Origin: Azonexus hydrophilus DSM 23864
GTDB taxonomy: Bacteria; Pseudomonadota; Gammaproteobacteria; Burkholderiales; Rhodocyclaceae
NCBI RefSeq assembly: GCF_000429605.1
Contig: NZ_AUCE01000017.1
Location: 123,918-187,917, forward strand
Direction of reading: 5' to 3'
DNA: 64,000 nt
Positions 52,549 through 61,888 of the stretch are shown in pieces. The position numbers and the translations under genes were made by a program. The first letter of the stretch is position 1; every line of letters starts with the position of its first letter. The notes beneath the pieces are model-generated. The model saw nothing but the letters and a program-made list of their open reading frames with translations, had not been told where the DNA came from and did not search any database.

Positions 52549-53646
52549 ATGCCAATTGTGGTTGAAAACAGAGGAGGCTGGCTGGTGATGCTGGATGGAA
52601 TGCTGGTGCTCGTAGGCGGTGGGTTGTTGCTTGCGGTGCTGTTTCTGCTCTGGAAGCAGGCGCAGATGCGCAGCGAGCTGGCTGCGCTCCGGGCCAGCGA
52701 GGCATTGTTCCGGCGGCTGACGGAGGATGTTTCCGATGTAATCTGGCGCGCCGACCGGAATCTGTTCATCACCTACATCAACCCGACCGACGAGAAACTG
52801 CGCGGCTTCAGGGCGGATGAGGTGATCGGCCACCATGTTTTCGAGATGTTCACCGACGAGGGCATTGCGACGGTGACCAACATCATCAAGCAGCGCCAGG
52901 AGAAGGAGGCGGACGGTACGATCACCGGCCCGGTCACTTTCGAGGTCCAGCATCGCTGCAAGGATGGCCGGTTGCTGTGGGCCGAGGTGCTGTCGAAGCC
53001 GGAGCGCGATGCGCATGGCCGGATTACCGGTTACCACGGGATCAGCCGCGAAACGACCGAACGCAAGCGCCTGCAGGACCAGATCCAGAAGCTGGCGTTC
53101 TACGATCCTTTGACCGGTCTGCCCAATCGTCGCCTGCTTGAGGATCGCCTCGGGCAGAGTCTGGCGTCGAGCAAGCGTACGGGGATTTTCGGCGCGCTGC
53201 TGTTTCTCGACCTGGACAATTTCAAGCCGCTGAACGATCTGCACGGGCACGAAGCGGGCGATCACTTGCTGATCGAAGTGGCCAGGCGGCTGAAGGCCGG
53301 GGTGCGGGAGGTGGATACGGTTGCCCGCTTCGGCGGCGACGAGTTTGTCGTGATCATCCGCGAGCTGGATCGCGATCTCGCCGTGTCACACGAGCAGGTG
53401 GCGACGATTGCCGAGAAAATCCGCGCCCTGCTGGCCGAGCCTTACTGCTTGAGCGTGAACCACGGCGGCTCGGCTGGGCAGGCGATTGAACACCGCTGTT
53501 CTGCGAGCATCGGCATCCGCGTGTTCATCGGCAACGGCATCGATCCCGACGAGATTCTCAAGCAGGCCGATCTGGCGATGTATCAGGCCAAGGACGCCGG
53601 GCGCAACACGGTTTGTTTCTTCAGCCCGCCGGACGAGACGGCGTAA
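52549..53646 (+). CDS. membrane-anchored PAS-GGDEF diguanylate cyclase
   Basis: The 365-residue protein has one membrane segment near the N-terminus (MLVLVGGGLLLAVLFLLW) and a PAS domain at about 50-165 (FRRLTEDVSDVIWRADRNLFITYIN, RITGYHGISRETTERK). An intact GGDEF domain follows (FYDPLTGLPNRRLLEDRL, VARFGGDEFVVII) with an REVD product-inhibition site five residues before GGDEF. It should make cyclic-di-GMP. It is a stand-alone gene followed by a good terminator. Confidence 0.92.
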   Translation: MPIVVENRGGWLVMLDGMLVLVGGGLLLAVLFLLWKQAQMRSELAALRASEALFRRLTEDVSDVIWRADRNLFITYINPTDEKLRGFRADEVIGHHVFEMFTDEGIATVTNIIKQRQEKEADGTITGPVTFEVQHRCKDGRLLWAEVLSKPERDAHGRITGYHGISRETTERKRLQDQIQKLAFYDPLTGLPNRRLLEDRLGQSLASSKRTGIFGALLFLDLDNFKPLNDLHGHEAGDHLLIEVARRLKAGVREVDTVARFGGDEFVVIIRELDRDLAVSHEQVATIAEKIRALLAEPYCLSVNHGGSAGQAIEHRCSASIGIRVFIGNGIDPDEILKQADLAMYQAKDAGRNTVCFFSPPDETA

Positions 53647-53675
53647 AAAAAGCCGGGCAAGCCCGGCTTTTCTTT
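53645..53675 (+). terminator. Rho-independent terminator after the PAS-GGDEF gene
   Basis: AAGCCGGGC-AA-GCCCGGCTT followed by TTCTTT directly after the stop codon; A-rich on the other side, so it may be bidirectional. Confidence 0.85.
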
Positions 53676-53776
53676 CAGTGGTAGGCTTTTTTCGAAGCCA
53701 GCTTGTTGGCCATGAAACAGGCCATGCCGAAAATCACCACGGCGAAGCCGACGCCAACCAGGGAAAGCTCATCCAT
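53675..53776 (-). CDS. 33-residue membrane miniprotein upstream of cbbM
   Basis: From ATG 53776 the frame gives MDELSLVGVGFAVVIFGMACFMANKLASKKAYH and ends at TGA 53677-53675. The pattern is a single membrane helix with a basic C-terminal tail, as in small CcoQ-like or bd-oxidase-accessory miniproteins. A GGGG-containing ribosome-binding region precedes it. No family can be assigned from so short a chain. Confidence 0.55.
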   Translation of the reverse strand: MDELSLVGVGFAVVIFGMACFMANKLASKKAYH

Positions 53777-53870
53777 TTAACACCCCGCAGAAAAGGTTAT
53801 TGATCGATTGAAGCCGCTTAGACCGGCTGACAAGGGAAAGTTCCCGGCGAGGGGTCGGCAAAATAATAAG

Positions 53871-53911
53871 AAATAACTGAACAATCCCATAAAAATACGT
53901 GACTGTTATTT
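53871..53911. promoter_or_regulatory. AAATAAC/GTTATTT dyad upstream of cbbM
   Basis: Seven-base arms lie at 53871-53877 and 53905-53911, about 65-105 bp before the cbbM start, in AT-rich DNA. This is a reasonable place for CbbR binding; specificity is not shown. Confidence 0.4.
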
Positions 53912-53977
53912 ATCTTTTGCCCTTCCTAATATGGTCTCCATCGTAGCCACCCGGCGAACACACCAAGGAGACAAAAG

Positions 53978-55357
53978 ATGGATCAATCGAACCGCTATGC
54001 CGACCTGAGCCTCAAGGAAGACGACCTGATCGCCGGTGGCCAGCACATTCTCTGCGCCTACAAGATGAAGCCCAAGGCCGGCTACGGCTACCTCGAAGCG
54101 GCCGCTCACTTCGCCGCCGAGTCCTCTACCGGCACCAATGTCGAAGTGTGTACTACCGACGAATTCACCAAGGGCGTCGATGCGCTGGTCTATCACATCG
54201 ACGAGGCGACCGAGGAAATGCGCATCGCCTACCCGATCGATCTGTTCGACCGCAACGTCATCGACGGCCGGATGATGATCGTTTCCTTCCTCACGCTGAC
54301 CATCGGCAACAACCAGGGCATGGGCGACATCGAGCACGCCAAGATGTACGACTTCTACGTGCCGCGCCGCGCCATCGAACTGTTCGACGGCCCGTCGGTG
54401 GACATCAGCAACCTGTGGCGCATTCTCGGCCGGCCGATGCAGGATGGCGGTTACATCGCCGGCACCATCATCAAGCCCAAGCTCGGCCTGCGCCCCGAAC
54501 CGTTCGCTGCGGCGGCCTACCAGTTCTGGCTGGGCGGCGACTTCATCAAGAACGACGAGCCGCAGGGCAACCAGGTGTTCTGCCCGATGAAGCAGGTCAT
54601 TCCGCTGGTGCGCGATGCGATGAAGCGCGCCATGGACGAAACCGGCCAGGCCAAGATCTTCTCGGCCAACATCACCGCCGACGACCACGGCGAGATGATC
54701 GCCCGTGGCGAATACATCCTCGAAGCTTTCGGCCCGGATGCCGACAAGGTGGCTTTTCTGGTCGACGGCTACGTCGGCGGCCCGGGCATGGTCACCACCG
54801 CCCGTCGCTACTTCTCGCGCCAGTACCTGCACTACCACCGCGCCGGCCACGGCGCCGTCACCTCGCCGTCGTCGAAACGCGGCTACACCGCCTACGTGCT
54901 GGCCAAGATGAGCCGCCTGCAGGGCGCTTCCGGCATCCACGTCGGCACCATGGGCTACGGCAAGATGGAGGGCGACAAGGACGACCGCGCCATCGCCTAC
55001 ATCATCGAGCGCGACAGCTATACCGGCCCGGCTTACCACCAGGAGTGGTACGGCATGAAGCCGACGACGCCGATCATTTCCGGCGGCATGAACGCGCTGC
55101 GCCTGCCCGGTTTCTTCGAGAACCTCGGCCACGGCAACGTGATCAACACGGCCGGTGGCGGCTCCTACGGCCACATCGACAGCCCGGCGGCCGGCGCCAA
55201 GTCGCTGCGCCAGGCTTACGAATGCTGGAAGGCCAAGGCCGACCCGATCGAATGGGCCAAGGAGCATCCGGAGTTCGCCCGGGCGTTTGCCTCCTTCCCC
55301 AACGACGCCGACCAGATCTACCCGGGCTGGCGCGACAAGCTCGGCGTGCATAAGTAA
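53978..55357 (+). CDS. cbbM: form II ribulose-bisphosphate carboxylase/oxygenase
   Basis: The 459-residue protein is a form II RubisCO, which needs no small subunit. Active-site segments are present: [20 protein letters not shown] with the catalytic lysine, [16 protein letters not shown] with the lysine that is carbamylated for Mg2+ binding, [13 protein letters not shown] and the loop-6 lysine in [16 protein letters not shown]. It carboxylates ribulose-1,5-bisphosphate; form II enzymes suit high CO2 and low O2. A ribosome-binding site AAGGAG precedes the start. No form I genes or carboxysome genes are in the window. Confidence 0.97.
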   Translation: MDQSNRYADLSLKEDDLIAGGQHILCAYKMKPKAGYGYLEAAAHFAAESSTGTNVEVCTTDEFTKGVDALVYHIDEATEEMRIAYPIDLFDRNVIDGRMMIVSFLTLTIGNNQGMGDIEHAKMYDFYVPRRAIELFDGPSVDISNLWRILGRPMQDGGYIAGTIIKPKLGLRPEPFAAAAYQFWLGGDFIKNDEPQGNQVFCPMKQVIPLVRDAMKRAMDETGQAKIFSANITADDHGEMIARGEYILEAFGPDADKVAFLVDGYVGGPGMVTTARRYFSRQYLHYHRAGHGAVTSPSSKRGYTAYVLAKMSRLQGASGIHVGTMGYGKMEGDKDDRAIAYIIERDSYTGPAYHQEWYGMKPTTPIISGGMNALRLPGFFENLGHGNVINTAGGGSYGHIDSPAAGAKSLRQAYECWKAKADPIEWAKEHPEFARAFASFPNDADQIYPGWRDKLGVHK

Positions 55358-55368
55358 GCACTAACCCA

Positions 55369-55391
55369 CCCCGCCCCGGCGGGGTTTTTCT
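55369..55391 (+). terminator. hairpin with T-run between cbbM and cbbQ
   Basis: CCCCGCC and GGCGGGG flank a tiny loop and are followed by TTTTTCTT. It could partially terminate transcription, giving much more cbbM than cbbQO message. Confidence 0.7.
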
Positions 55392-55414
55392 TCCGCGCCC
55401 GCCAGGAGACCGCC

Positions 55415-56218
55415 ATGAACGATGTCGCCCACTTCGCGGTTTGCCGCGAACCCTTCTATCAGCCGCAAGGCAAGGAAATCGAGCTGTACGAAGCGGCCTA
55501 CGCCGCCCGCCTGCCGGTCATGCTCAAGGGGCCGACCGGCTGCGGCAAGTCGCGCTTCGTCGAGTACATGGCCTGGAAGCTGGGCCGGCCGCTGATCAGC
55601 GTCGCCTGCAACGAGGACATGACCGCCGCCGACCTGGTCGGCCGCTACCTGCTCGACGCCAACGGCACGCGCTGGCAGGACGGCCCGCTGACCGTCGCCG
55701 CCCGCCTCGGCGCGATCTGCTATCTCGACGAAATCGTCGAAGCCCGCCAGGACACGCTGGTGGTCATCCATCCGCTGACCGACCACCGGCGCATGCTGCC
55801 GCTCGACAAGAAGGGCGAACAGGTCGCGGCTCACCCCGACTTCCAGCTGGTGATTTCCTACAACCCCGGTTACCAGAGCCTGGTGAAGGATCTCAAGCAA
55901 TCGACCAAGCAGCGCTTCGCCGCCTTCCAGTTCGACTACCCGGCGCCGGCGCTGGAAAGCGGGATCGTCTGTGCGGAAACCGGGATTGCCCGCGAGCTGG
56001 CCGACCAACTGGTCGACTTCGCCCAGGCCGGCCGTCGCCTCAAGGGGCACGGATTGGATGAAGGCATCTCGACGCGGCTGGTCGTCTACGCCGCCAGCCT
56101 GATCGTCCGCGGCGTCAGCCCGGCCGACGCCTGCCGCATGGCGATGATCCGCCCGATCACCGACGACATCGACGTGATCGACAGCCTGGATCACGCCATC
56201 GCAGCGATCTTTGGCTGA
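55415..56218 (+). CDS. cbbQ: CbbQ, MoxR-type AAA+ RubisCO activase subunit
   Basis: The 267-residue protein has a P-loop MLKGPTGCGKSRFVEYMAWKL, Walker B ICYLDEIVEARQD and the sensor region LVISYNPGYQSLVKDLKQSTKQRF. CbbQ forms hexamers that, with CbbO, use ATP to remove inhibitory sugar phosphates from RubisCO. Placed 57 bp after cbbM and 5 bp before cbbO, it matches the known form II cbbM-Q2-O2 arrangement. Confidence 0.95.
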   Translation: MNDVAHFAVCREPFYQPQGKEIELYEAAYAARLPVMLKGPTGCGKSRFVEYMAWKLGRPLISVACNEDMTAADLVGRYLLDANGTRWQDGPLTVAARLGAICYLDEIVEARQDTLVVIHPLTDHRRMLPLDKKGEQVAAHPDFQLVISYNPGYQSLVKDLKQSTKQRFAAFQFDYPAPALESGIVCAETGIARELADQLVDFAQAGRRLKGHGLDEGISTRLVVYAASLIVRGVSPADACRMAMIRPITDDIDVIDSLDHAIAAIFG

Positions 56219-56223
56219 ACGAC

Positions 56224-58515
56224 ATGGCAGTCCCCGGCCTGCGCAATATTGCCGATGCCCGCCAGCGGCTGATGGCCAGCCCGGAGTCGCAGGCGGCCTG
56301 GGCCGCGCTCGACTGCGGTTTCGCTGTGGTCGCCGATGTTTTCGATGAATGCCTGAGTGCGGCCGGGCAGGTGCTGACGGCAGCGGAGATGCCGGAATAT
56401 CTGGCGGCGGCACGCACCATCGGCAAACTCGGGCGCGGCCCCGAGCCCTTGCTGGCCTTTCTCGAACACTGGCCGGACGTGGCCCGCCAGGTGCCGCAGG
56501 CGCTCGCCCTGCCGGCGCTGATGGCGGCGATCCGCAGCCTGCAGAAATCGCCCAACGCGCCGGCCGTCACCCCGCTGCTGCAGACGCTCGCCGCCGTCAT
56601 CGGTCAGTTACGCAGCGCCGACGGCCTGGCCGACTACCTGCGCATTGCCCTGGAACTCGCCGACCGAACCTCGGGTTCGATCCACGGCCACCAGATCACC
56701 GAGCCCAGCCCGGCCTTGCCGGAATTCTTCCGCAGCGCCCCGCAACTGCTGGCCATCGTCCCGCTGGCCGGCGTCCGCCAATGGATGCTGCAGGGCATCC
56801 GCCTGACCGCGCAGCATCCGGCGCAACAGCGCGACTATTTCGCCTTGCGCACGCCGGAGAGCCGTCGCCTGCTGGAACGCGAACGCAGCGGCACCCTGTT
56901 TGCCGATGTCGAGCGCCGCCTGAGCCTGGGCCTGCACGCCCTGTGGGCCGACGACAGCCTGCTCGTTCCCTATTCGACCGCCTTCGCCGGGCATCGCCAG
57001 CAGCCTTACCTGGCCGCCGACGGGCTGCGCCTGCCCGACGTGCTGACCGACCGCCCCGGCAGCAGCGGCCTGGCACGTTACCGGCTGATGCTGGCGCACA
57101 TGGCCGGCCATCGCCGTTGGAGCCAGCCGTTGATCGCCGACAACTGGAGCCCGATGCAACGCCTGGCGGTCGAGGCGCTCGAAGATGCGCGTATCGACTG
57201 CCTGCTGCTGCGGCTTTACCCCGGACTCACCGCCAGCCTGCTGGCCGCCCACCCGCAACCGCTGCCGGGCAGTTGCGACGCGGCCTGCGAAAACACCCTG
57301 CGCCACCGCCTGACCCGGCTGTCGCGGGCCTGCATCGATCCGGCCGGCACCGATCCCGATCCGCTGATCGACGAGTTCGCCGGGCGTTTCCGGCACTGCC
57401 TGGCCGACGGCGCGGCGAGCACCCGGGCCGTCGCTGAAATTGCGCTTGCCTACGCAGCACGCAGCCGCCTGCCCAGCGACCAGTACGCCCGGGTGCACTT
57501 CGCCGATACCGAAATCGACTACCGCGACGACAACCGCCACCTGTGGATTCATCTCGAAGCCGGCGACGAGGAAGAAAGTTTCGAGCCACCGCCCAGCGCC
57601 GCCGCCAGCGAGCCCGACGGCCTGCCCCCCCGGCATTACCCGGAGTGGGACGAGGCGGCTCAGACCTGGCGCCCCGACTGGGTCGCTGTCTACGAAGCCT
57701 TGCACCCGCCGGCCAACGCCGCCGACATCGACGCACTGCTGGCCAGGCATGCCCCGCTCGCCCGCCGCCTCAAGCGCCTGCTCGACCTGCTCAAGCCGCA
57801 AGAGCGGGTGCGCATCCGCCACCAGGAAAACGGCAGCGAACTCGATCTCGATGTCGCCGTCCGCGCCTGGACCGACTGGCGCAGCGGCCACCTGCCCGAT
57901 CCGCGCATCCAAGTCAGCCACCGGACGGCCGGACGCGACATCAGCGTGCTGCTGCTGATCGACCTGTCGCAGTCGCTGAACGCCACCCTCCCGGGCGGCC
58001 AGCAAAGCATCCTCGATACCGCCCGCGAAGCCGTCGCCCTGCTCGCCTGGGCCATCGACGAACTGGGCGACGCCTGCGCCATTGCCGGCTTTCATTCCAA
58101 CACCCGGCACGAGGTCCGCTACCACCACATCAAGGGCTTTTCCGAAGCCTGGGGCGATCCGGTCAAGGCGCGCCTGGCCGGCGTCAGCGCTGGCTGGTCC
58201 ACACGCATGGGCGCCGCGCTGCGGCACGCCGGGCGCATGCTGTCGGTCCGGCGCAGCGAAAAACGCATCCTGCTCGTACTGACCGACGGCGAGCCGGCCG
58301 ACATCGACGTCAGCGATCCGGATTACCTGCTTGCCGACGCCCGCAAGGCGGTGGGCGAACTCGCCGGCAGCGGCATCGACAGCTTCTGCCTCAGTCTCGA
58401 TCCCGGAGCCGACGCCTATGTCGGCAGGATCTTCGGCCGGCAGTGGCGCATTCTCGACCGCATCGAACGCCTCCCCGAACAACTGCCGATGGTCTATTTG
58501 AACCTCACCCGTTGA
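56224..58515 (+). CDS. cbbO: CbbO, von Willebrand-A RubisCO activase adaptor
   Basis: The 763-residue protein is long and helical in its first two thirds and ends in a von Willebrand A domain. The metal-adhesion site is visible as VLLLIDLSQSLNATL (DxSxS), with a later ILLVLTDGEPADIDV. CbbO links the CbbQ ring to RubisCO through this site. It lies 5 bp after cbbQ. The length agrees with the CbbO family (about 750-790 residues). Confidence 0.94.
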   Translation: MAVPGLRNIADARQRLMASPESQAAWAALDCGFAVVADVFDECLSAAGQVLTAAEMPEYLAAARTIGKLGRGPEPLLAFLEHWPDVARQVPQALALPALMAAIRSLQKSPNAPAVTPLLQTLAAVIGQLRSADGLADYLRIALELADRTSGSIHGHQITEPSPALPEFFRSAPQLLAIVPLAGVRQWMLQGIRLTAQHPAQQRDYFALRTPESRRLLERERSGTLFADVERRLSLGLHALWADDSLLVPYSTAFAGHRQQPYLAADGLRLPDVLTDRPGSSGLARYRLMLAHMAGHRRWSQPLIADNWSPMQRLAVEALEDARIDCLLLRLYPGLTASLLAAHPQPLPGSCDAACENTLRHRLTRLSRACIDPAGTDPDPLIDEFAGRFRHCLADGAASTRAVAEIALAYAARSRLPSDQYARVHFADTEIDYRDDNRHLWIHLEAGDEEESFEPPPSAAASEPDGLPPRHYPEWDEAAQTWRPDWVAVYEALHPPANAADIDALLARHAPLARRLKRLLDLLKPQERVRIRHQENGSELDLDVAVRAWTDWRSGHLPDPRIQVSHRTAGRDISVLLLIDLSQSLNATLPGGQQSILDTAREAVALLAWAIDELGDACAIAGFHSNTRHEVRYHHIKGFSEAWGDPVKARLAGVSAGWSTRMGAALRHAGRMLSVRRSEKRILLVLTDGEPADIDVSDPDYLLADARKAVGELAGSGIDSFCLSLDPGADAYVGRIFGRQWRILDRIERLPEQLPMVYLNLTR

Positions 58516-58560
58516 CGCCCGCCGATGCGCCGCCTAGAGTCAGGAAAACCTGAACGATTC

Positions 58561-59526
58561 ATGGAAACACTTCACCGACCAATGAACTTTGTCCGCAACC
58601 TGACCCTGCGCCAATTGCAGATCTTCGTCGTCGCCGCCCGCCATTTGAGCTATGCCCGCGCCGCAGAAGAACTGCACCTGACGCCACCGGCGGTGTCCAT
58701 GCAATTGAAGCAGCTCGAGGACAACGTCGGCCTGCCGCTGTTCGAGCGCATGGGGCGCGGTGTCGCCCTGACGGGTGCCGGCGAACTGCTGGTACATCAC
58801 GCCTTGCGCATCCTCGGCGAAATCAAGGATGCCGAAGCCAGCCTGCAGGCGCTGGCCGGCGCCGAAACCGGGCAGATATCGGTCGGACTGGTCAGTACCG
58901 CCAAGTATTTCATGCCGCGCCTGCTGGCCAAGTTTGCCCAGGCGCATCCCGGCATCGACGTCCAGTTCACCGTCGGCAACCGCGAACTGTTGTTGCAGAA
59001 GCTGCAGGACAACGCCATCGACCTGGCGATCATGGGCCGTATCCCTGTCGAAATCGACGCCCACGGCGAACCGATGGCCCGCCATCCGTACGTGCTGGTC
59101 GCCCCGGCCGACCATCCGCTGCGCACGGCGCGCCGCTTCGAACTGCACGAACTGCGTCAGGAAACCTTCCTGCTGCGTGAGGAAGGTTCGGGCTCCCGGC
59201 GCGTCGCCGAGGAAATGTTCAAGAACCACCTGTTCACGCCGGCGCGGACGATCAGCATGGGCAGCAACGAAACGATCAAGCAGGCGGTCATGGCCGGCAT
59301 GGGCATCAGCCTGTTGTCGCTGCACACCCTGCCGCTGGAACTGAAAACTGCCGAAGTCAGCCTGCTCGACGTGATCGGCACCCCGATCGAACGCACCTGG
59401 TACGTGGTGCACATGAACGCCAAACGCCTGATGCCGGCCGGCATGAACTTCCGCAACTTCCTGCTCGACGAAACCGCCCCGGCGCTGATCCAGGAATTCG
59501 ACCACTATCTGCCGCGAACGGCGTAG
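58561..59526 (+). CDS. cbbR: LysR-family regulator, probable CbbR
   Basis: Several in-frame starts exist; METLHRPMNF at 58561 is chosen, with 58582 (MNFVRN) equally possible. The N-terminal helix-turn-helix reads LTLRQLQIFVVAARHLSYARAAEELHLTPPAVSMQLKQLE, close to the CbbR consensus. The rest is a LysR effector-binding domain (GLVSTAKYFMPRLLAKFAQAHPGIDVQF). CbbR activates cbb promoters when NADPH or RuBP levels signal demand. It is unusual in being downstream of cbbO on the same strand rather than divergent from cbbM. Confidence 0.82.
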   Translation: METLHRPMNFVRNLTLRQLQIFVVAARHLSYARAAEELHLTPPAVSMQLKQLEDNVGLPLFERMGRGVALTGAGELLVHHALRILGEIKDAEASLQALAGAETGQISVGLVSTAKYFMPRLLAKFAQAHPGIDVQFTVGNRELLLQKLQDNAIDLAIMGRIPVEIDAHGEPMARHPYVLVAPADHPLRTARRFELHELRQETFLLREEGSGSRRVAEEMFKNHLFTPARTISMGSNETIKQAVMAGMGISLLSLHTLPLELKTAEVSLLDVIGTPIERTWYVVHMNAKRLMPAGMNFRNFLLDETAPALIQEFDHYLPRTA

Positions 59527-59537
59527 GCAGAAAAGAA

Positions 59538-59572
59538 AAAAGCCCTGAATAATCAGGGCTTGTTTCTTTTCT
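59538..59572 (+). terminator. Rho-independent terminator after cbbR
   Basis: AAGCCCTGA-ATAA-TCAGGGCTT followed by GTTTCTTTTCTT, just after the cbbR stop. Confidence 0.85.
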
Positions 59573-59583
59573 TAGCAGTAAAT

Positions 59584-59660
59584 TGGTCGGAGTGACAGGA
59601 TTCGAACATGCGACCCCTGCGTCCCGAACGCAGTGCTCTACCAGGCTGAGCTACACTCCG
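59584..59660 (-). tRNA. tRNA-Pro (anticodon CGG)
   Basis: The minus strand folds as a full tRNA: acceptor CGGAGTG/CACTCCG, D-arm with GCTC...GAGC, anticodon stem CTGCG/CGCAG with loop TTCGGGA giving anticodon CGG, T-arm with GTTCGAATCC, and encoded CCA at 59584-59586. It reads proline CCG codons. It lies between cbbR and ispB. Confidence 0.95.
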
Positions 59661-59676
59661 ACGACCAGAAATTAAT

Positions 59677-60645
59677 CTAGTGGTTTCTCTGCACTGCTAA
59701 GAAGGACAATTGTAGCAGAGCTTTTTTATAAATTGAATCCCCCAGCGCCAAAATTGATGCTCTGGCTAATTCGGCTTCCTGTTCCGCACGAGCTCGCGCG
59801 TGCAGCAGCGCACCGCTGTCCTGGATTGCCGCCAGCACCGCCGGGAATTCGTCGCGACCGCCTTCTTCGATGGCGCGGCGAACGCAGGCCGCCTGCTCGG
59901 CCGTGCCGTGCTGCATGACGTAGATCAGCGGCAGGGTCGGCTTGCCTTCGGCCAGGTCGTCGCCCAGATGCTTGCCGGTATCGGCTTCCTGGCCGGAGTA
60001 GTCAAGCACGTCGTCGACCAGCTGGAAGGCCGTGCCCAGGTGCATACCGTAGCGGGCCAGGGCTTCTTCCAGTTCGGGTTCGGCGTTACCGATAATGCCG
60101 CCCAGGCGCGCCGCCGCTTCGAACAGCTTGGCGGTCTTGTAATGGATGACCTGCATGTAGCGAGCTTCGTCGACATCGGCGTCGTGGCAGTTCATCAATT
60201 GCAGGACTTCGCCTTCGGCAATGATGTTGGTCGCGTCCGACAGCACCTGCATGATGCGCATGTTGTCGACCGCCACCATCATCTGGAAGGCGCGGGAATA
60301 GAGGAAGTCACCGACCAGGACGCTGGCGGCGTTGCCGAAGGCGGCATTGGCGGTTTCCCGGCCGCGTCGCAGTTCGGACTCATCGACCACATCGTCGTGC
60401 AGCAGGGTCGCGGTATGGATGAATTCGACCACCGCCGCCAGTTCGTGATGGCGCGTGCCCTGGTAACCGAGGCTGCCGGCCGCCAGCAGCACCAGCGCCG
60501 GCCGCATGCGCTTGCCGCCGCTATTGATGATGTATTCGGCAACTTGCCTGACCAGCACCACATCCGAATGCAGGCGGTCGCGGATGACCGCATCGACGGC
60601 CTTCATATCGGGCCCGATCAGGGCGTATAGCTGTTCCAGGGTCAC
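59677..60645 (-). CDS. ispB: octaprenyl (polyprenyl) diphosphate synthase
   Basis: The best start is GTG at 60645 (MTLEQLYALIGPDMKAVD), giving 322 residues; an upstream ORF extension is not credible. Both aspartate-rich motifs are present: TATLLHDDVVDESELRRGRETAN and AFQLVDDVLDYSGQEADTGKHLGDDL, with NSGGKRMRPALVLLAAGSLGY. It makes the long isoprenoid side chain of ubiquinone. Chain length cannot be set from sequence alone, though betaproteobacteria normally make C40. Confidence 0.92.
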   Translation of the reverse strand: MTLEQLYALIGPDMKAVDAVIRDRLHSDVVLVRQVAEYIINSGGKRMRPALVLLAAGSLGYQGTRHHELAAVVEFIHTATLLHDDVVDESELRRGRETANAAFGNAASVLVGDFLYSRAFQMMVAVDNMRIMQVLSDATNIIAEGEVLQLMNCHDADVDEARYMQVIHYKTAKLFEAAARLGGIIGNAEPELEEALARYGMHLGTAFQLVDDVLDYSGQEADTGKHLGDDLAEGKPTLPLIYVMQHGTAEQAACVRRAIEEGGRDEFPAVLAAIQDSGALLHARARAEQEAELARASILALGDSIYKKALLQLSFLAVQRNH

Positions 60646-60784
60646 GGTATTCGTTCTCGGGGTGAAGCGCGGAATCTTATGGGGCGGACCCCAGCCAGTC
60701 AAGGCCAATTCACTGCAGGTGCGACCCTGTTCCGGGCTGCGGTTTGCTAAACTCGTGTTCATCAAAAAAGACGGGGAGACGGGG

Positions 60785-61888
60785 ATGGACATTCGCGCGA
60801 TCATTTCGCCAACGGTGCAGGATCGGGAAGCACTGGAAGAGTTTGCCGATGTACTGACCGACCGTGCCCCCGAGGTCGAGCGCGATGTGGCCCGACTGAA
60901 GAAGTCGCAAGGCGATAGGGAACTGACCGCCGACCTCTTTCGCGCCATCCACAACATCAAGGGCGATGCCGCCCTGTGCAAATTCGAGCTCGGGATCGCC
61001 ATCGCCCATCCCATCGAGTCGATGATGTCCCGTTTCCGGGAAGGCGAAATCGTCTTTTCGGACTTGCTGGCCGAATTGATCCTGCTGGCCATCGACCGAC
61101 TGGAACTAGCCACCGACGCGATACTTTCCCGCAAGCCGCTGGAAAACCTGCGGCTGCTTGATCTGGTCCAGGGCCTGGACAAACTCGCGCTGGCCAGCGC
61201 CGACAAGGTCGACCTGCGCTGCGCGGAACTGATCGAGGCCGTGACCGGCTTCCCGCCGGTGATCACCGGCATGTCCAGCCGAGCCCCCAAGCTGGCCACG
61301 CCCAAGGTCGAACAAGTCAACGCCAGCGAAGACCTGCAGTTCTTCCGCTCGCTGGCCATGCAGTTCGAAAGCCGCTCGCCGCTGTTCAAGGGGCGCACCA
61401 TGCGCATCCTGCGGCTGGCGCTGGAAACCAACAAGGCCGGCAACAACCTGGTCGATCCGATACAACTGGAAGCCGCCGTCTATCTCCACGATGTCGGGAT
61501 GATGCTGCTGCCCGAGGCCACCTGGCTCAAGGTCGGCAAGCTGACCGATGCCGACAAGGCGCTGCTGCGCAATCACCCCGGCTATGCGGCCGGCCTGCTT
61601 CAGCGCATGAGCGGCTGGGAAGAAGCGGCACGCATGGTGGCCCAGCACCACGAAATGCCCGATGGTGGCGGTTACCCGAATCAACTCAAGCAAGCGGACA
61701 TCTGCCCCGGCGCCAAGATACTGGCCATCGTCGACGCCTTCGAGGCGGTCATGCTCAAGCACATACATCGCGGCAAGAACCGCTCCGTACTGCGGGCCAT
61801 TGCCGAAATCAACGCCTGTGACAAACAGTTCGCCCCGGAGTGGATCGCCCCGTTCAATGCCGTGATCCGTAAAACAATCGAAAGCTGA
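60785..61888 (+). CDS. Hpt-like plus HD-GYP c-di-GMP phosphodiesterase protein
   Basis: The start MDIRAIISPTVQDREALEEF at 60785 has a GGGGA ribosome-binding site and gives 367 residues. The N-terminal 120 residues look like a histidine-phosphotransfer domain (LTADLFRAIHNIKGDAALCKF). The C-terminal half is an HD-GYP domain with AAVYLHDVGMMLLPE and AQHHEMPDGGGYPNQLKQADICPGAKILAIVDAFEAV. HD-GYP proteins hydrolyse cyclic-di-GMP to GMP or pGpG; the Hpt part suggests control by a phosphorelay. Its stop overlaps the tcdA start. Confidence 0.88.
   Translation: MDIRAIISPTVQDREALEEFADVLTDRAPEVERDVARLKKSQGDRELTADLFRAIHNIKGDAALCKFELGIAIAHPIESMMSRFREGEIVFSDLLAELILLAIDRLELATDAILSRKPLENLRLLDLVQGLDKLALASADKVDLRCAELIEAVTGFPPVITGMSSRAPKLATPKVEQVNASEDLQFFRSLAMQFESRSPLFKGRTMRILRLALETNKAGNNLVDPIQLEAAVYLHDVGMMLLPEATWLKVGKLTDADKALLRNHPGYAAGLLQRMSGWEEAARMVAQHHEMPDGGGYPNQLKQADICPGAKILAIVDAFEAVMLKHIHRGKNRSVLRAIAEINACDKQFAPEWIAPFNAVIRKTIES

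Noticed and set aside
53906..55351. Minus-strand frame of 481 codons opposite cbbM
   Set aside because: Shadow of RubisCO; composition biased and without homology features.
56608..58482. Minus-strand frame of 624 codons opposite cbbO
   Set aside because: Shadow; cbbO is supported by its metal-adhesion motif and gene order.
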